This document shows positions 10,391 through 63,160 of a stretch of 64,000 nucleotides of DNA, piece after piece. Positions within the stretch are counted from its first letter, which is position 1; every line of letters begins with the position of its first letter. Source of the stretch: Lanius collurio (Eukaryota > Chordata > Aves > Passeriformes > Laniidae); NCBI GenBank assembly GCA_020086605.1, contig JACBWW010000016.1, forward strand, positions 19,704,926 through 19,768,925, written 5' to 3'. A program made the position numbers and the translations under genes. Under the pieces are notes generated by a model, which saw only the letters and a list, made by a program, of their open reading frames with translations, searched no databases and was not told the origin of the DNA.

Positions 10391-13300
10391 TTGGGCTGAG
10401 TGGCTCCGTGGCCAGGGTGCTTGGGTGATGTTGTAGTAGTTCTGATAATGACAGTGTCACTTTTGTCACCATCTTATTTGAGGTGAAATTGATGGAAATG
10501 GATCCAGGTTTAAAGCGCCTGCCCGTGGCTGCTGTGCGTTGTAAGGAAAGCGCAGCCGATAGAGGACAGTAACTTTGTTGGTTTGACTCTTTTAATGCTC
10601 AGGCATTAGTTCATATGTGTTTAGGCTCTTGAGACATTTCTCCCTGCTGATCTCTAATAGTGGCTGTCGTATTTCCAGTTGTGTTTTGACATCTAAGTGA
10701 AATGTAATGTGTGGAGTTTGGAGTCAGGACAGCTGAGGTGGTCTGGGTTCCCTCTTGTCCCCAAGCACCTGTATCTCAATAGGGGCCGAGCTTGGCTACT
10801 GTTGGGTGCTTGAGCAGAATTGTGTTTTAACCAGGGGATTGTTATCCATGAAGTCTGCACCTTTTTAAGATGAGTTTTGGTATATTTTTAATTTCTTGCT
10901 ATACAGGGTGTGTTTGTTTATTTACCTTTTTTGAGGAAGGTGTCTGGTTTGGCCTCTGGCATGCTTCTCTTCTGTAGTACAGAGATTATTAATAGAGTTC
11001 CTCTAGGATAAACCATGAGAATCTGCTAGCCTGACCTGTGACAGATCTGTACTTGATATTTTGTCCTTTATTGATGAATAATATATTACTAATCTATAAT
11101 AATGGGTGTTTGAGCTTAGAAGAGATGCTTTCATGCATGAGATTGTTTGAATGTAAGCATTACTGAGATATTTATCCCATTGGATACTTTAAAACTTACA
11201 CTCGCTTAAGCCATTTTGTAGGTAGTTATTTTGTGAGACCATCAGAGTCAACAGCTGCCTCTGCTTACTCAAAGGTGATTTCTGCTTGTTTTGCTCCCAG
11301 AAATTTCTGAAGTTTACAATTTCTATTATATCCTCACTATCTTTAAGATGGTGATGGCAATATTATTTTCAGTAATTCATGTAACTTTGTCATAGGTATG
11401 TTACAGAAGTAAGAATGCCTATGTTTCATGAGAAGGTTATTTTCACAAGCAATATTAGTATGGTACAGAGCTGTAGACTAACAGGTGCATTGTGGAAAAT
11501 ATGTAAATTTATTTTTTTTATTACTAATCCAGTTAAGTTTTAAGAGAAATATGGTTAGCTTGCAGCAGGCAAACATTTCTGATTATGGAGATAGGACTTA
11601 GCTGATCATAGTTTCTATTTTGAGGTCTGTCTTGCTTAGACCTGAAAGCTGCAGTATCCATAGAGATGCTGTTGCCAGCAGTTGCGATGTACACATGTTG
11701 ATTAGTGTTTCCTAATTGCGTTTAGCAGTGTGTCTTCATTAAGGTCCTGTTGAGGACAGAGCCTTAAAACATTTTGGTTGGGGTGTGTGTTTTGCCAAGC
11801 CATCTATTCCTGCTTAATATAAGCCTGTCTTTGCACGAAAAATGTAAGGGCAACATTTTCAGAAGAGTTTATGGCTTAGGAGCTGAAATCCTATTGCAGT
11901 GAACATTAATGAATCTTAAATTGCTTAAGGGCTTCTAAAAATTGTAGCTTTTTGTCTCTAGAACTTCAGTAGAAATAACAGCAGTGGGGGGTTGGATGTT
12001 CCTAGGCTTCACGGAGAGCCCGCGCTGTCCTTGCTTTGCTTTGCCTTCTGGTAAGTAGATGTTTTTAGGTTTCAGTATGGCTCATAACACAGGTTTCACT
12101 GTCTAAACTCCCGGGTTGCAAATTATTCTAGATTATTTTCTTAAAGGGAAAAGGCACAAAGTGGAATTGTGACAGGTCTACAGCAGCTGAAGACTTGCAG
12201 CTGTCTTGCTTCGAACATGTATGTCCCCGTGGGAATCTGTGCGTCAGTACACAGTGCTGCATACATATTCCCAAGGCAGTAATAGAATTCAGTTACAGAT
12301 TAGCAATATATAACTCAATAATAGAGTCAGTAAACCAAACAAGTAAGTGGTGATTAGGAAACAAAATTGAGCTAAAAATAAAATTCAGAAAGTAACCAGA
12401 AATATAAAAAGACTTTCAATTTCCTTTGCTTTCATTTCAGGGTATTTTTAGGCTGCATGTCCTTTAGGCTGAGAATCTATCTTAGATGTTGATCTCAACC
12501 GTAATCTTACTGTCTCGTATGTAGGCTTTTGAGAGACCCTCTTCAGTCTTCCAGTGTTTTCCTCATGTACTTAATGCTTTTGGTGGTGTATTTTTTTTTT
12601 TATCACCCTGTTAACACAGCTTTCAAATATGGTTTCTTGTTAGACAGTCTCTTTTTTCAAGAGGGGCAATGCAGTCACTGGGAGATCTCTTGCCTTTATG
12701 GTATCTGTCTAATAAACTGCAGCCTATGGAGAAAAAGGATGTTTTCATCAAATTTGGGCTTGGAGTGTCAATCAAAGAAAGATCTCGTTTTGCTGAGATT
12801 TGGGGTTTTTTGACTCCTTTAGCCCTCACATGCATCTTGAGAGAGCAAGTAGTAGCCTCAATGAAAAAGCCAGGAGGGAGTAAGAAGCAATCTGGAATGA
12901 TGAAATAACCGAAATAAAGCTCCTGTTAAACTTTAGGCACAAGGTTGCCTGGTATGAATTTGGCAGAAGTAGAAGTGTGATTGAAGAAGAAATAGATGTA
13001 CCTTCAGAACTGAAAGCCTGACCATGTTGCCTTTATTTCAGTTCAAAAATAGTGCAGACCTTTGAGCAGAGGCGGCTGGTGACCCCCAGAGATGCGGGTG
13101 GGCAGGAGCCATTGATTTCCATGTCCCAGGACAGAAGTAGGACACCTCCCTGCCACCAGCCTTTGTTGCTGCAGTCTGTGGGTTTTTTAGGACACAAGTG
13201 GTTGTAAAGCTTTTTAACCCAAGCTAGTTTGGTAGTGCAACAGACAGGACACATCCATTTTCCTCTCCTGGAGTTTATGGTATGGCTTTCTCCACAGCTG

Positions 13301-16029
13301 TGTTCCAGAGGGGTGTTTGAATGCTGTGAAATCAAGGCTGTGTTTTCTCATATCTTCACTGTGTGAATTGTGTTTAATTCTAGAAATTATCCTAAATTCT
13401 AGTGAACCCATTCTAAAAAAAGAAAGGGCTAACTGGCTGTCATTCCGTAAGTCAGCTTGTCTTAATGAAAAGGACGAGCCTGATTCAGGGACAGAAGGCA
13501 ACTTTGTGCCCAGCTATTACACCAGTTCCTTTCTCACCATTTCCCAAGTGCTGTTGCTGTGGATGTGAGTAAGATAATTGGGAGAGTGCTGAAGAACAGA
13601 TTGCCAGACACCTCTGAGGTTTCCAACAGGCATCGTTTCCCCATAGTCTTTGCAAGAGGTAAAGAAGAAGTTGGAAATAGTCGAAAGTAAAGCTTAGTAG
13701 AAGTTCATAAAGAACCTCACATTTTCTGAGTTGAGGTAGTGCACAAAACAGAGCTATGACAATATTCTGCTTCTGGACAAAACATTGTTGTCCTTACAAA
13801 TATGCCATGCTTCCCAGAAACTGCTGTGCAAGGAGTGCTTGTCTATGCACCTGCTCCCCAGTCCTGTGTTTCCTCTGAGCTTTGCAGAGTGCTGAGCTGT
13901 ATGAATGATAATTGTAGTTCTCCTCCTCCAATTTCTTACCCCAGAGTACCTGCAGGAAGAGTAAGAGATTATGCAAAGTGTGCACTGTGGTGTCTTTGTT
14001 CGTATCTTCAGTGTAGTTATTGGATGTGTAGTTCCAACAGTGTTTTCCCCTACTGCTCAACTCATAGTTACTGGTATTGAAATAGTTGCAATTTATTTTG
14101 GTGCCTACTTCTTTTCCCTACTTATTCTCTTTTGTCCTTAAAATCAAATGCAAAACTGTAGAGCCTGTATTTTGTGGGAACACACGACATTTATATGAAA
14201 GTCTCAAAAAAAAAATGCAGTTTGGTGCATCATTATACTGGTTTTCTTTTTTTGATAAGGTTGTTAGGAGTTGTACCTTATCATTGGGCCAGGTTTGAGG
14301 GTAGGGTGGTGCATTATGGGGCTGTCCCAGCTTACAATGTAACTTCAGCAGTTTGCCTAGATGCTTTCATCTGGTTTGATTTTTTTTTTTCACCACTTCT
14401 GCAAAATCTGGGGGAAAAAAAATAATAGGTTTTGCTTTTCTGCTTTTTGTCAGTGTGTTGGTAGAGCAGCAGTCCCTGCCTTACTGCCCATTTGTACAGC
14501 ACAACTTAGTGCTGCTGTGGGTTATGTCCTTCAGGCACTTCTGTGATAACAAGTAATATTGCCAACAAACTTTGCATTCATTTCACTGCAGATTGTGGAC
14601 AGAATATTTTGTTTTAGTATATTCAGGCAAAAGCCTATAATGGACTGGTTCAGGATAAATTTAGCTGTTAAAGGAAATAATTTTCTCCTTTATTTGAACT
14701 GAGGCTTGCATCTTAAAATGAATGCATTTGTTGTCTTCTCCATTTGTATCATTTGTGTGCTCTGTACAATTATTGTGGCACCCATAAATGTGAATTTGCT
14801 GAAAATGTCTGAATGCCATTTCAACCTGAGTGCAGCACACTCTGAAAGCAAGTTAAGACGACTGTATCTGTGCTGGGGGAGTCAGAGATTGCTAGTTCTC
14901 TGACCTGAGACTTTCAGCTATATCTATATTTAAAATATTAAATATGACTTTTACTCCAAGGAAGGTAAAGATGTAGCATCTTGAAGTGCATGTGAGTGGG
15001 GAACATGTCGAAATATGGAGGGTTAGATAATGATCTGTTTCTGGGGTATTGGATTTGCCTCCAGGCAGATAGACTAAAAAGCTTCATTTTCCTCCTTTAT
15101 TTCATGTTCATGATGTATTTATTAGGTAAATAATAGCAAAGTCTAGTGGTGCAGTACATAAGCTTTAATAAAAATGTAATTGACAGTGAAATCTGACAGT
15201 TATGTTATAGTTAAGAGAATCTGTACTGGAGCTGCACACAGAGCATTGTTTGCCTCTCCTGAGGTCACTTGAGAAAAAAGCCCGTGTGAGGTCAGGTGCA
15301 CCTGCTTTTTGCTCTGGCTGCAGTTGTGGTTTTGAACCAAGGAAGGCTTAAAATCACTTCATGTTCTTTTCCTTTACCGCTCCTATGGGAAGGTGACATG
15401 ATGTGTCCTGAACATTCTGTGATCCAGTGCCTCATTCTGCAAAAATGTGCTGAATCCCCATGGAGCGAGTAGCAGTGGGCACTCATTTTTAAGTGGGGTG
15501 GGTTTGTGCAGTGGCTGGAACAGGGCTGAGGGACCTGGATGTGTTTGTGTTCCACTCCATACCCATGGACCAACCTCCTGGCTCTGGCATGGCTATTTGT
15601 GGCTCAGCAGATGGCCAGGCTGTGGATGGATTGGTCAGGCAGCTCCTGTAAATGGGGTTTTTCTCACCTGCTGAAAAGTTGTAGGGGAACAGAGACTTGT
15701 ACTGTGCTGACTTCCATTCAGAAGAGCAGATATGCAGGGAGTTAAAGCCTGGTTCTCATTGTATGAGGAAAACCTTTGTGAGTCTACATTTATTTTCTTT
15801 GAGAGGTTTTGTTTGTTTCTTCTTTTGTCATCGTTTTTCACGAGATGGCTGTGGGACCTCTGTCATGGCACCATTTGTTTTCACTTGTAAAAGCAAACAA
15901 CTTGCAATGCTAATCAAAGAGCTTTTTTAGATAAAGTAAGAGCTTTGCATTATTTATCTAAACTCTTTTTTATGGGAGAATGTTCTGAGTTTGTTCATTA
16001 ATGAACACTTAGAAATAATATAAAATTAG

Positions 16030-16052
16030 ACCTCATGAATTCTTCATGAGGT
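16030..16052. repeat. Near-perfect palindrome, 10-bp arms with 3-base spacer
   Basis: ACCTCATGAA, then TTC, then TTCATGAGGT. The arms are exact complements in an AT-rich region. No gene or element boundary is seen at it. Confidence 0.45.
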
Positions 16053-18900
16053 GTAATTTGCCATGATCATTTTTCTTGGCATTTAGGTGCTGTGAACAGT
16101 TCATTATTCATAGTTAACTTTTTTGACTTCTGAGTCCTCAAAATGGATATGTCTGCATGAATTTTCTGGAGTTTAGAATTTTTTTCAGACTTTGATTTTA
16201 GGAAAAGATTGTGGTATGTGTAAAAACACTTCTCTTTAGTGCCTATAAATAGGACTTATTCTTAAGGGTCTTAATTGTGACTTCTTTTATACATACCAAA
16301 TCAGTTTCTGTGCATTGTGGAATATGGTCAGTGGAGTATAGATAACTCAGATCGTAAGAATGGGTGCTGATTATTTGCTGAACACAAGCTCCTTTCAGTG
16401 TTACATATGTGGCAGTCTCAGTTCAACATGCAGACCTTCTTTTAGACTGCTGAGAACAAATTTTCTAAAAATAAAAAATGTATATTTACATTTATCGAGC
16501 CATTGGCTATTGCTTATGCATGCAATAGGGAGATAAGGCTGTCTTAGTCTGTGGGTAGTTTTCCAAATGATTCATTAACTGTGCTTTGTAATGGTAGATG
16601 GATGTCACACATTTACTGTTATAAGTGAAGATTAGTGTCAGTTACTCTGGCTTGTAATTGTAATAGTTGTGTTTATACATACCGTATTTTTTGCATTATT
16701 GTTGGAACTAATATTTTAGCAGGAATGAATTGAAATTAATTGAATTAATTGAAAAAACAATGAAGATGTGATGGAAGTATTTCTGAAACATTACTGATGT
16801 AGGAGTTGCTCTAATGGGTGTTTGTGGCAGATACTCTGTGGGAGTGGTTTATACCAAGCGTTTTGGTAAGCAGTGTTTTGTAAAACAGTGGCAAAGCTTA
16901 CCTTGTCTTCCCCAAAGCATTTCTTTGTGAAATCTGTCAAACTAAAATACCTTGTACTTTGCTGATACATTACCGTAGTGAGAAAAGTAGTACACCAGGA
17001 AATCGTCATTTTTAAAAGCAGCAGTCTGATGAAATAAATGCACATTTTGAAATATGTAACTTAGAATTTAAAGACTGTGATTTTCTATTACAGATAGTAT
17101 TTTTCAGTGTTAGAGTATTCAGATTATTGGTGGCTAAATGTTCAAATGTATATTGGCAATAACTGCAGTTTATTCTCCTTCGAAGATATTGTTGCCCTAT
17201 ATATAGAGTATCACATTGCAGTATTGGGAGACTGGCAAGTTATTGCCCCCCAAAAAAATAAAATGCCTCTTTCTACCAGTAGCATGTGAATGTCATCACA
17301 CATGGCATTTGCACTGTAATATTTCAGGACCGGTAGTAACTGCCTAAATTGGGTCAGAAAAGGTCTACAAAAAGAGATGTTGCTCAGAGCACAGAGATAT
17401 TGCTAATTTTACTTGGTTATCGAGCTTTAAGACATATCTTCAGGGATAACAGTATATTTTGTTTTTAAAAAATTAACATTGGGGTTAAGTCACTCTTGGA
17501 ATTTTCAGCATTTGTTTTGCCTATATCCACATAAGCCCTTGATGAGTTAGGCAGACTTATGATATTTTAGTAGAATTGAATTGCAGCCCTATACTTCTCT
17601 GTATTTAAAAAAGTTATTACCAGTAATTAAAACACAGTAAGTTAACTGTGTGCCCCGGAAACTGGAGTACCGATTTTAGAAATGTTCATACTGCGATACA
17701 GGTATTAAATTAAAAATTTAAGTCTTAGTGTTAATGATGGGGGGGGGGAGAACATACAGCAACTGTCATGTTGAAATATATTTGAATAAATAATGTTCCT
17801 CTTATGTAATGTGCTGACTGATGTGGAATTGACAGCTACTTAATATTAAAAACAATGCTTGACAATAAACATCCCAGTGCATCTGCACTGAGCTCTGCCT
17901 GGGGTTTGAGCTTCAAACATGTTGGAGACGGGACCAAATGTCTGGGAAGGAGAGGTAGGGCTCACTTGTTTGTTACCAATAATAACAAGTCTTGGCTCAT
18001 CGCAGGAGTCAGGATGTACACCTAAAGTAAGTGTTATTCCTTTGTGCCTGGGATGACTTCGAGTGCAAGCTCTGCTACATGAGTGCTTTTGCACAGAAAT
18101 CACACTAAATGGAGACTTAAAATCATGCAGTAAAAAAATATCTGAAATCAGCAATGCTTTTAATAATTCTTCAGCATTTCTCTTCATCCATTATCTCTTT
18201 TTTAATATGTATATAACAAATGGGTTTTCAGTCACCTATGACTTGGCATTAATTTGAAGGGCAAATAAGTGCCTTGGTTTTCCTTTCTACTGTTAAAAAA
18301 TCAGGAAAACTGAATTGGAGGTGAGAGCAACTAGGAAGAAAACCTGGCACCTGGTGCAAAATTAGTTTATGCCAAGATACTTTGAAGTATTTGAGGAAAT
18401 GTACTTGCTCAGGAACAGATTTTTACAGAGCAACTTAGTCTTAATGTTCTGAATGTGTTAAATGTCTTGGGTTGAATTCTGTTCCTTTGCTTGGTGGGGA
18501 AAGTATGCATATTGAAAATATAACTAAAAAGCGTTTGCAAAATGCCTAAGTAGGACACCAACCAGTTTGGAATTTTGTTTTCTTTCACAGATTTTTAAAA
18601 GATCCAGGGTTATTGTCTACCACAGGGAACTATAGATAGCTTTTGAGTCTGTTGCTAATAATAGATGATGTACCTTCCTCGGTGTGTTGTGCTGAAGGCC
18701 TGCTTCTGCTGAAACTGAAACCAATGGTGTGGTGTTCCTGAGGGTGGGATCCAGAGGGGCAGGATCAGTCCCTAAAACTGCACCTTATCTTGTGGGGTTT
18801 TATGTTGGGAAGAATCTGGTCCAGTGATGTAAAGGCACACGGGAGGCTGCCGTTAACCATGTCAGCTGCTTCACTCATCCTCTGACTGCATTAGTGTCAG

Positions 18901-19072
18901 AACCGGGGTTTTTCCCCCCAATTTCAATCGAGGGGCTGCAGATGCAGCCTGGCAGGAGCAGGCTGTGCTGAGCTGGAGCTGCGGCTGCCTTGGGGTGCAA
19001 ACCCCAGCCCCGCAGCAGCTGCCGGCGGAGCTCAGAGCCCGTGTCTGCCGTGGGGTCGCGGAGGTGCCGAGA
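18901..19072 (+). promoter_or_regulatory. GC-rich patch 2 kb upstream of exon 2
   Basis: About eleven CpGs lie in 170 bases, with GC-rich words such as CTGCCGGCGGAG. It is the nearest GC-rich block to the first common coding exon. It could be a proximal promoter or first exon, but I see no strong donor (the best is CGGAG|GTGCCG near 19063) and no coding sense. Confidence 0.25.
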
Positions 19073-19753
19073 TCAAAGGATGATCTTCCAGCTGGAATCC
19101 CGAGCTAAACAGATTTAGCAGCATCTGAAGCGTTTAAGTAGTACGTGTGAGTAAATACATGGATGGAATTAGTGAGGAAGGGAAGGAAGTATGGCCGCTG
19201 CTGGGTAGAAGGGGGAATCTTTAAGGAGGAGTGTGTGGGGCTGGCACAGCTTGGCCAAGGATGCCAGCAGTACTTGGTGCCACGTGGCTGGTAAAATTGG
19301 CAGGGGGATTCTGGTTTGGATGTGCCCATGTCTTTCATAAAGTGACTATTTTTGTGCAGTTTATTTTCAAAATGATTCTGCTGTGTGGTTTTAAGGCATT
19401 TCTGTTAAGCACAATGTGGCAAGGCTTCTTTTTATTTAAAAGCTGTTAAACCAAGCAGCTATTCCTGGGCTTGATAATAAATATAATGGTAATTCAAAAC
19501 TTATTTCCATTGATAAAAAAGAGGGTTATTTCCTAAATGAGGCATTAAACTAACACTGAAGCATTTCAATTAAAAAAAAAGACATGACCAGAATATAACC
19601 TATTTAGACTCTGAGCCACCCTCATGCAGTTAATTTTAGAATAGGCACCCTTTTTTTTTTGGTGTGTGTGTCCCCATCCTCCTGAATTACAGGCCTAATT
19701 TGTCACAACATGTACCTCCCTGGATTTAAAAAAGAAAGCAAATTAAGTCTCGA

Positions 19754-19770
19754 GTAATTATAATAATTAC
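19754..19770. repeat. TAATTA-type inverted repeat
   Basis: GTAATTAT, one base, ATAATTAC: two homeodomain-core TAATTA-like sites arranged as mirror-complementary arms. Possible homeodomain dimer site; short and AT-rich, so chance is likely. Confidence 0.25.
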
Positions 19771-20694
19771 AGGATCGGAAGAATACCAGGTTCAGAGTGT
19801 GTGGTGCCTTAGCCTTCTGTTCTCCTGTTTGTCACTGTCCCTGGGCAGTGGAATCTCCTGCCTGGGGCAGCAGTTTGCATTGTTGACCCTCTGGTGGAGG
19901 GAGGCTGAGCCCATCCGAGGGATTATCTTCGATACCAGTGAAGCTGCACATCACAAACTTCACAGCAGGCAGCAAAAGCCACCATTTGCATTGCTTTCAT
20001 TTGTCCAGATTTGAGACTAAGATGATGGCCTTCCTTTGTCAGCCCTGGCAACAGTGAAGACGGGCTAGAAGCCACAACAGAGGCAAACTATATAGGAAAA
20101 AGCTTGAAGTACCCAGGTTTTTCTGCGTCCTTTGTCTAGCTGTGCGGATTTGGGATGAAAACTTGTGTTCTGCAGATAAACATGCAGGCGGCTTTGCTCA
20201 CGTGATGGGTGGCACTGGTGACAATAGGGCTACTGTCCTGCAGTGCACTTTGCTCCTCTGGATTCTTGTTTGTCGTTTTTTGGAAAGGTCTGTTTGAATA
20301 TCTTCTGTGAAAGCAGGAGTTTTCTGTTTCAAGGTAGATGTGCTTGTTAGAATTCCAGCCTTCGCCTGTGCCTGATAAGTCTTTCTCTGATTAAACCTTT
20401 TTGATTCCAGTAAATATCTTTGTTTCTGTGAAGATTGCAAATACAGGGCTTTATTGTTTAAAGAGGTGTCAGTTCATTAGTGAATAATATAGGTGGAGAA
20501 TATAGGTCATCACTGGAACCAGTGAAGGCTATGTCTTGGGACACGAAGTTTATTAATTGAAGGCAAGCTGAGTGATGACACAGTGCAGATTGACTGTGCC
20601 TGGTTAATGTTGTTGTCATTGCACTCTGTGATACAGTTATTAAATAGGTAAAATATTTTACCTTTTCATATAGAGCCATACACTTACTTCATCT

Positions 20695-20770
20695 GATTTA
20701 ATGGAACTATAATTTTAATTATGATTATTACCTTAAATTATAATTAAATTTATGTGGTTTAAATTTACAT
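20695..20770. other. AT-rich block upstream of exon 2
   Basis: About 75 bases of nearly pure A/T made of ATAATT and TTAAAT words, 270 bases before the exon 2 acceptor. No motif of clear meaning. Confidence 0.4.
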
Positions 20771-21042
20771 TTGTGAAAATGGCTGCGTGATGAAAGCAGA
20801 AATCAGCTTCGCATTAACAAAAAAGGTTTTTTAACTGCATCTTAGTATATGCTCACAGCCAAAGACTAGCATGACCTACTTTGCAACAATAACAGAGGAA
20901 TCAAGCGGGGTTTTTTTGTTGAAGTATCTAAATTGGCCACGAATGCTACCTACTCATTCGTTTGTGAGTATCTTTAAAAATAGCTATTGTATCTATGAAA
21001 CTTAAGGGGTTTTTTTTTCCCTTTTCTCTTATTTTGCTGTAG

Positions 21043-60733
<39,691 letters not shown>

Positions 60734-60757
60734 ATTTCATATCCTTACTTACTAAAA

Positions 60758-60779
60758 TATATATATATAAATATATATA
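60758..60779. repeat. AT dinucleotide repeat at start of 3' UTR
   Basis: ATATATATAT interrupted by one A, then more AT units, directly before the miR-375 site. A further AT-rich repeat of the same kind lies at 62117-62148. Confidence 0.7.
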
Positions 60780-60787
60780 CGAACAAA
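60780..60787 (+). promoter_or_regulatory. miR-375 8-mer seed match in ELAVL4 3' UTR
   Basis: CGAACAAA, 47 bases after the stop codon, is an exact 8-mer target site for miR-375 (seed UUGUUCG plus an A opposite position 1). miR-375 is known to repress HuD in mammals. The site lies in an AU-rich, probably accessible context between an AT repeat and an A-rich run. Further GAACAAA matches of lower grade occur at 61757-61763 and 62392-62398. Confidence 0.6.
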
Positions 60788-61133
60788 ACAAAAAAAAAAA
60801 AAACTCTTCAAGGCTTATATTCAACCATGGACTTTATAAGCCAGTGTTGCCTAAGTATTAAAACATTGGATATCCTGTGAGGAACAGGAAAGGATTTTAT
60901 AATGCTTAGAAAAAAAAAAAACCTTTGATGCATTGAATGTTCTTTCATAGCTGTCGTTGTTGAATATAATATACATAGATAACAATGTGCAGGGATTTTT
61001 ACCCGGCCAGCTAGTTTTACTACCTTCCTTGAAGGTGGGTCTTTTTAAGATGACCATTCACTCATTTGAAAAAATAATAAAACAAAAAACAATTTTTACG
61101 AACTAATGGGATTAAAAGCGAGAAAAAAAAAAT

Positions 61134-61277
61134 TTTTGTTTTCTTTTCTGTTTTTTCAAAACATTGATTGAATCAGATTGGTAAACCCCCCACAAAAATT
61201 AAAGAGGAACAATAAAAATTGCAAAAAGAAGAACATAATTTTGCAACGTTTTTTATTTTTCCTTTTTTCTTTTGTAT
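61134..61277 (+). promoter_or_regulatory. U-rich tracts in ELAVL4 3' UTR
   Basis: Two U-rich blocks (about 61134-61157 and 61249-61277) consist of T runs broken by single C or G bases, for example TTTTTTATTTTTCC. These are typical Hu-protein binding sequence. Autoregulation of ELAV-family transcripts through such elements is known from the family; binding here is inference. Confidence 0.4.
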
Positions 61278-61986
61278 CATGTGAACTAAACAGTCTTCTG
61301 TTAGGGAATGGGGTAACGGGGGATACCTGATGACATAACAATTTAAATAACATTAACAATGTTGCCAAAGAGGTGGTCTCTTTGCTGAAAATGGGTTTCA
61401 AGAAAAATCTATTTTTATAAAATATAAAGAATTTTTACAAGAGAATCTGGATTTGAGAAAAAATATTTTGACTGGCTAATTTAGGGGAAATTGACAACTT
61501 TGTCATGTTCATACTGCACTGGTAACTTTTTAGAGATCAAGATGTGTGTTTTAAACTGGATTAGTAGATTGTTTTTTGAAGGATGGGCTACAAACAGATG
61601 ATCTTCGTATCTTTTCATAGCATGTAATAAAAATATTAAATACAGTACGGGAGAGTGTTCTTCCCAGGCACGCAGTTACCCACAGTCAAAACCCAAAAGC
61701 AAGGAGATGAGTTGCAAGACGGTTTTTCTTTAAGTCATCAGTATGGGATATCAGCAGAACAAAAGTTAAAAAAATTAATTTTTTGATCAAAAACTTCCTT
61801 GGTTTGAGCAGTAGGTGCTACAAAATTATTTACATATCTTAGTATCATAGTTAAATGTAATGTGTTTAGAAAAAAATACATTTGCTTTAAATTTGTTAAG
61901 AATTTTCAAATTCACTTTATAGCCCAAGCTAATATAATTGGGCTGTGTTGGCACATTTGGAACACTGTTTATGTTGCTTGAAACAC

Positions 61987-61997
61987 TTATTTATTTA
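61987..61997 (+). promoter_or_regulatory. AU-rich element (overlapping AUUUA) in 3' UTR
   Basis: TTATTTATTTA contains two overlapping ATTTA pentamers within a U-rich stretch. AUUUA repeats recruit decay factors and ELAV/Hu proteins, so the transcript may be controlled by its own product. The motif is seen directly; function is inferred. Confidence 0.45.
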
Positions 61998-62616
61998 ATT
62001 GCCGATGTGATGCATATGGCCAAAATCAAATATAGCTAGTTTGGCTAGTCTACTTATTTGTTTACTTAAACTATGGGAAGAAGCATATTATTGTGTCATT
62101 TTGTTGTGTGTGTATGTGTATATATAATATAAATATATATATATATAAAGTTATTTTTTCTTTTGGTTAATTTATTATAAGTTGTAACACTTTGCTAGTT
62201 TTGTTTGTATATGTCTTAAAATGTTTTCTTATGATACTTAAGTGACAGAGGTATCAAGGTAACTTGTGTAGAAATATTGTTTGATATATTGTCATGTTTG
62301 TTGTGAATATTTTTTCTTACTGCACAGTAGAAAAGAAAACAACTGGGTCTTTATTTTAATGTAATTCAGATTGGGGAAAACAGAGCTAAGGGAACAAAAT
62401 GACTGAGGGGGTGCTCTCCCATGTCCAGTGCACTGATCATTTTAGTATGTTTGTGCTTTGTACGGTTATATATTTAAAACAAAAAAGGGTCATGCTCTTC
62501 CCTGAGTACTAGAAACAGTTACTCGCTATGCATAATCTAGTTGATAGTTAAATTTGCTATTGCTTTTCTTGTCTTGTTATATAAAATCTTTTCAATACAA
62601 GTTTAGTCTTAATGGT

Positions 62617-62622
62617 AATAAA
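62617..62622 (+). terminator. ELAVL4: Poly(A) signal AATAAA, proximal major candidate
   Basis: AATAAA is followed within about 20-45 bases by GT/T-rich sequence (CTTGTGCTTATTTTGTGC), a good downstream element. It would give a 3' UTR of about 1.9 kb. Confidence 0.6.
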
Positions 62623-63139
62623 ACGTTATGGTTATTTATAACTTGTGCTTATTTTGTGCATTTTTTCCATGCTATACCCACTAACTGCATGTAGACTAAG
62701 TATTGTTTTTTCACACTGAAGAGGCAAACTTTTGTAGTAGACAAATAACTAAAAGCAAAGGCTGCATCATAATTTTATCAGTTTTTTACTTTGACAATGT
62801 TAGATTTTAGTTTAAAGGAACACTCATTCAATGTTCAGGGAAACCTTTATACATCATCTGCTATGAATGAGCGCAGTTTGCTGGGAAAGTTTTGATGCAT
62901 TTGCTAAGCATTAGTGGGGAAGGCATGTCAGAATCTTTTCTCTACGATGTGTTTTACTATCTGAATAATAATAATAATTTAAAAAATCTTTCTTAGGACC
63001 AGGCAGTTGTATACTTTAGTTATAATGAATGACTTCATGTTAACCTTGCTAGTTTAGATCATTTCTGAGGGAAAGTATTGTAAATGTTTTTTTCATAACC
63101 TTGTTGTGTTTGAATTATTTGTACTTTAATTGTCCAGAC

Positions 63140-63145
63140 AATAAA
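63140..63145 (+). terminator. ELAVL4: Poly(A) signal AATAAA, middle candidate
   Basis: AATAAA is followed by GAAAGTGTGTAG and then TTTTTAAGTGTGTTCAG, a clear GU/U-rich downstream element. It would give a 3' UTR of about 2.4 kb. Confidence 0.6.
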
Positions 63146-63160
63146 TGAAAGTGTGTAGAA

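Larger units (their letters stand above)
1..21042 (+). other. 5' flank and/or first intron(s) of ELAVL4, no certain exon
   Basis: No protein gene was recognised here. Open frames are short or pass through the assembly gap. The stretch is AT-rich with poly(A)/poly(T) runs. GC/CpG-rich exceptions lie at about 3768-3870, beside the gap at 4072-4469, at 8250-8610 and at 18901-19072. Because exon 2 begins with a splice acceptor, at least one first exon must lie upstream, either here or beyond the window. No repeat family was identified with confidence in this part. Confidence 0.6.
60734..63160 (+). other. ELAVL4: ELAVL4 3' UTR to the middle poly(A) site
   Basis: This is AT-rich, non-coding sequence directly after the stop. 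It has AT dinucleotide runs near 60758-60779 and 62117-62148, long A-rich and U-rich tracts (about 61130-61157 and 61249-61277), overlapping AUUUA motifs at 61987-61997, and a Pumilio-type TGTATATA at 62117-62124. AATAAA hexamers also occur at 61076, 61211 and 61626, but these sit in A-rich sequence and look like weaker sites. The end is uncertain: cleavage could follow signals at 62617, 63140 or 63858, giving UTRs of about 1.9, 2.4 or 3.1 kb. Such U-rich content suits autoregulation by Hu proteins (inference). Confidence 0.8.

Noticed and set aside
61765..61793. Overlapping palindromes made of A and T runs around TTAA and GATC in the 3' UTR
   Set aside because: They have no loop, so they cannot fold as RNA hairpins, and they arise easily from A/T runs.
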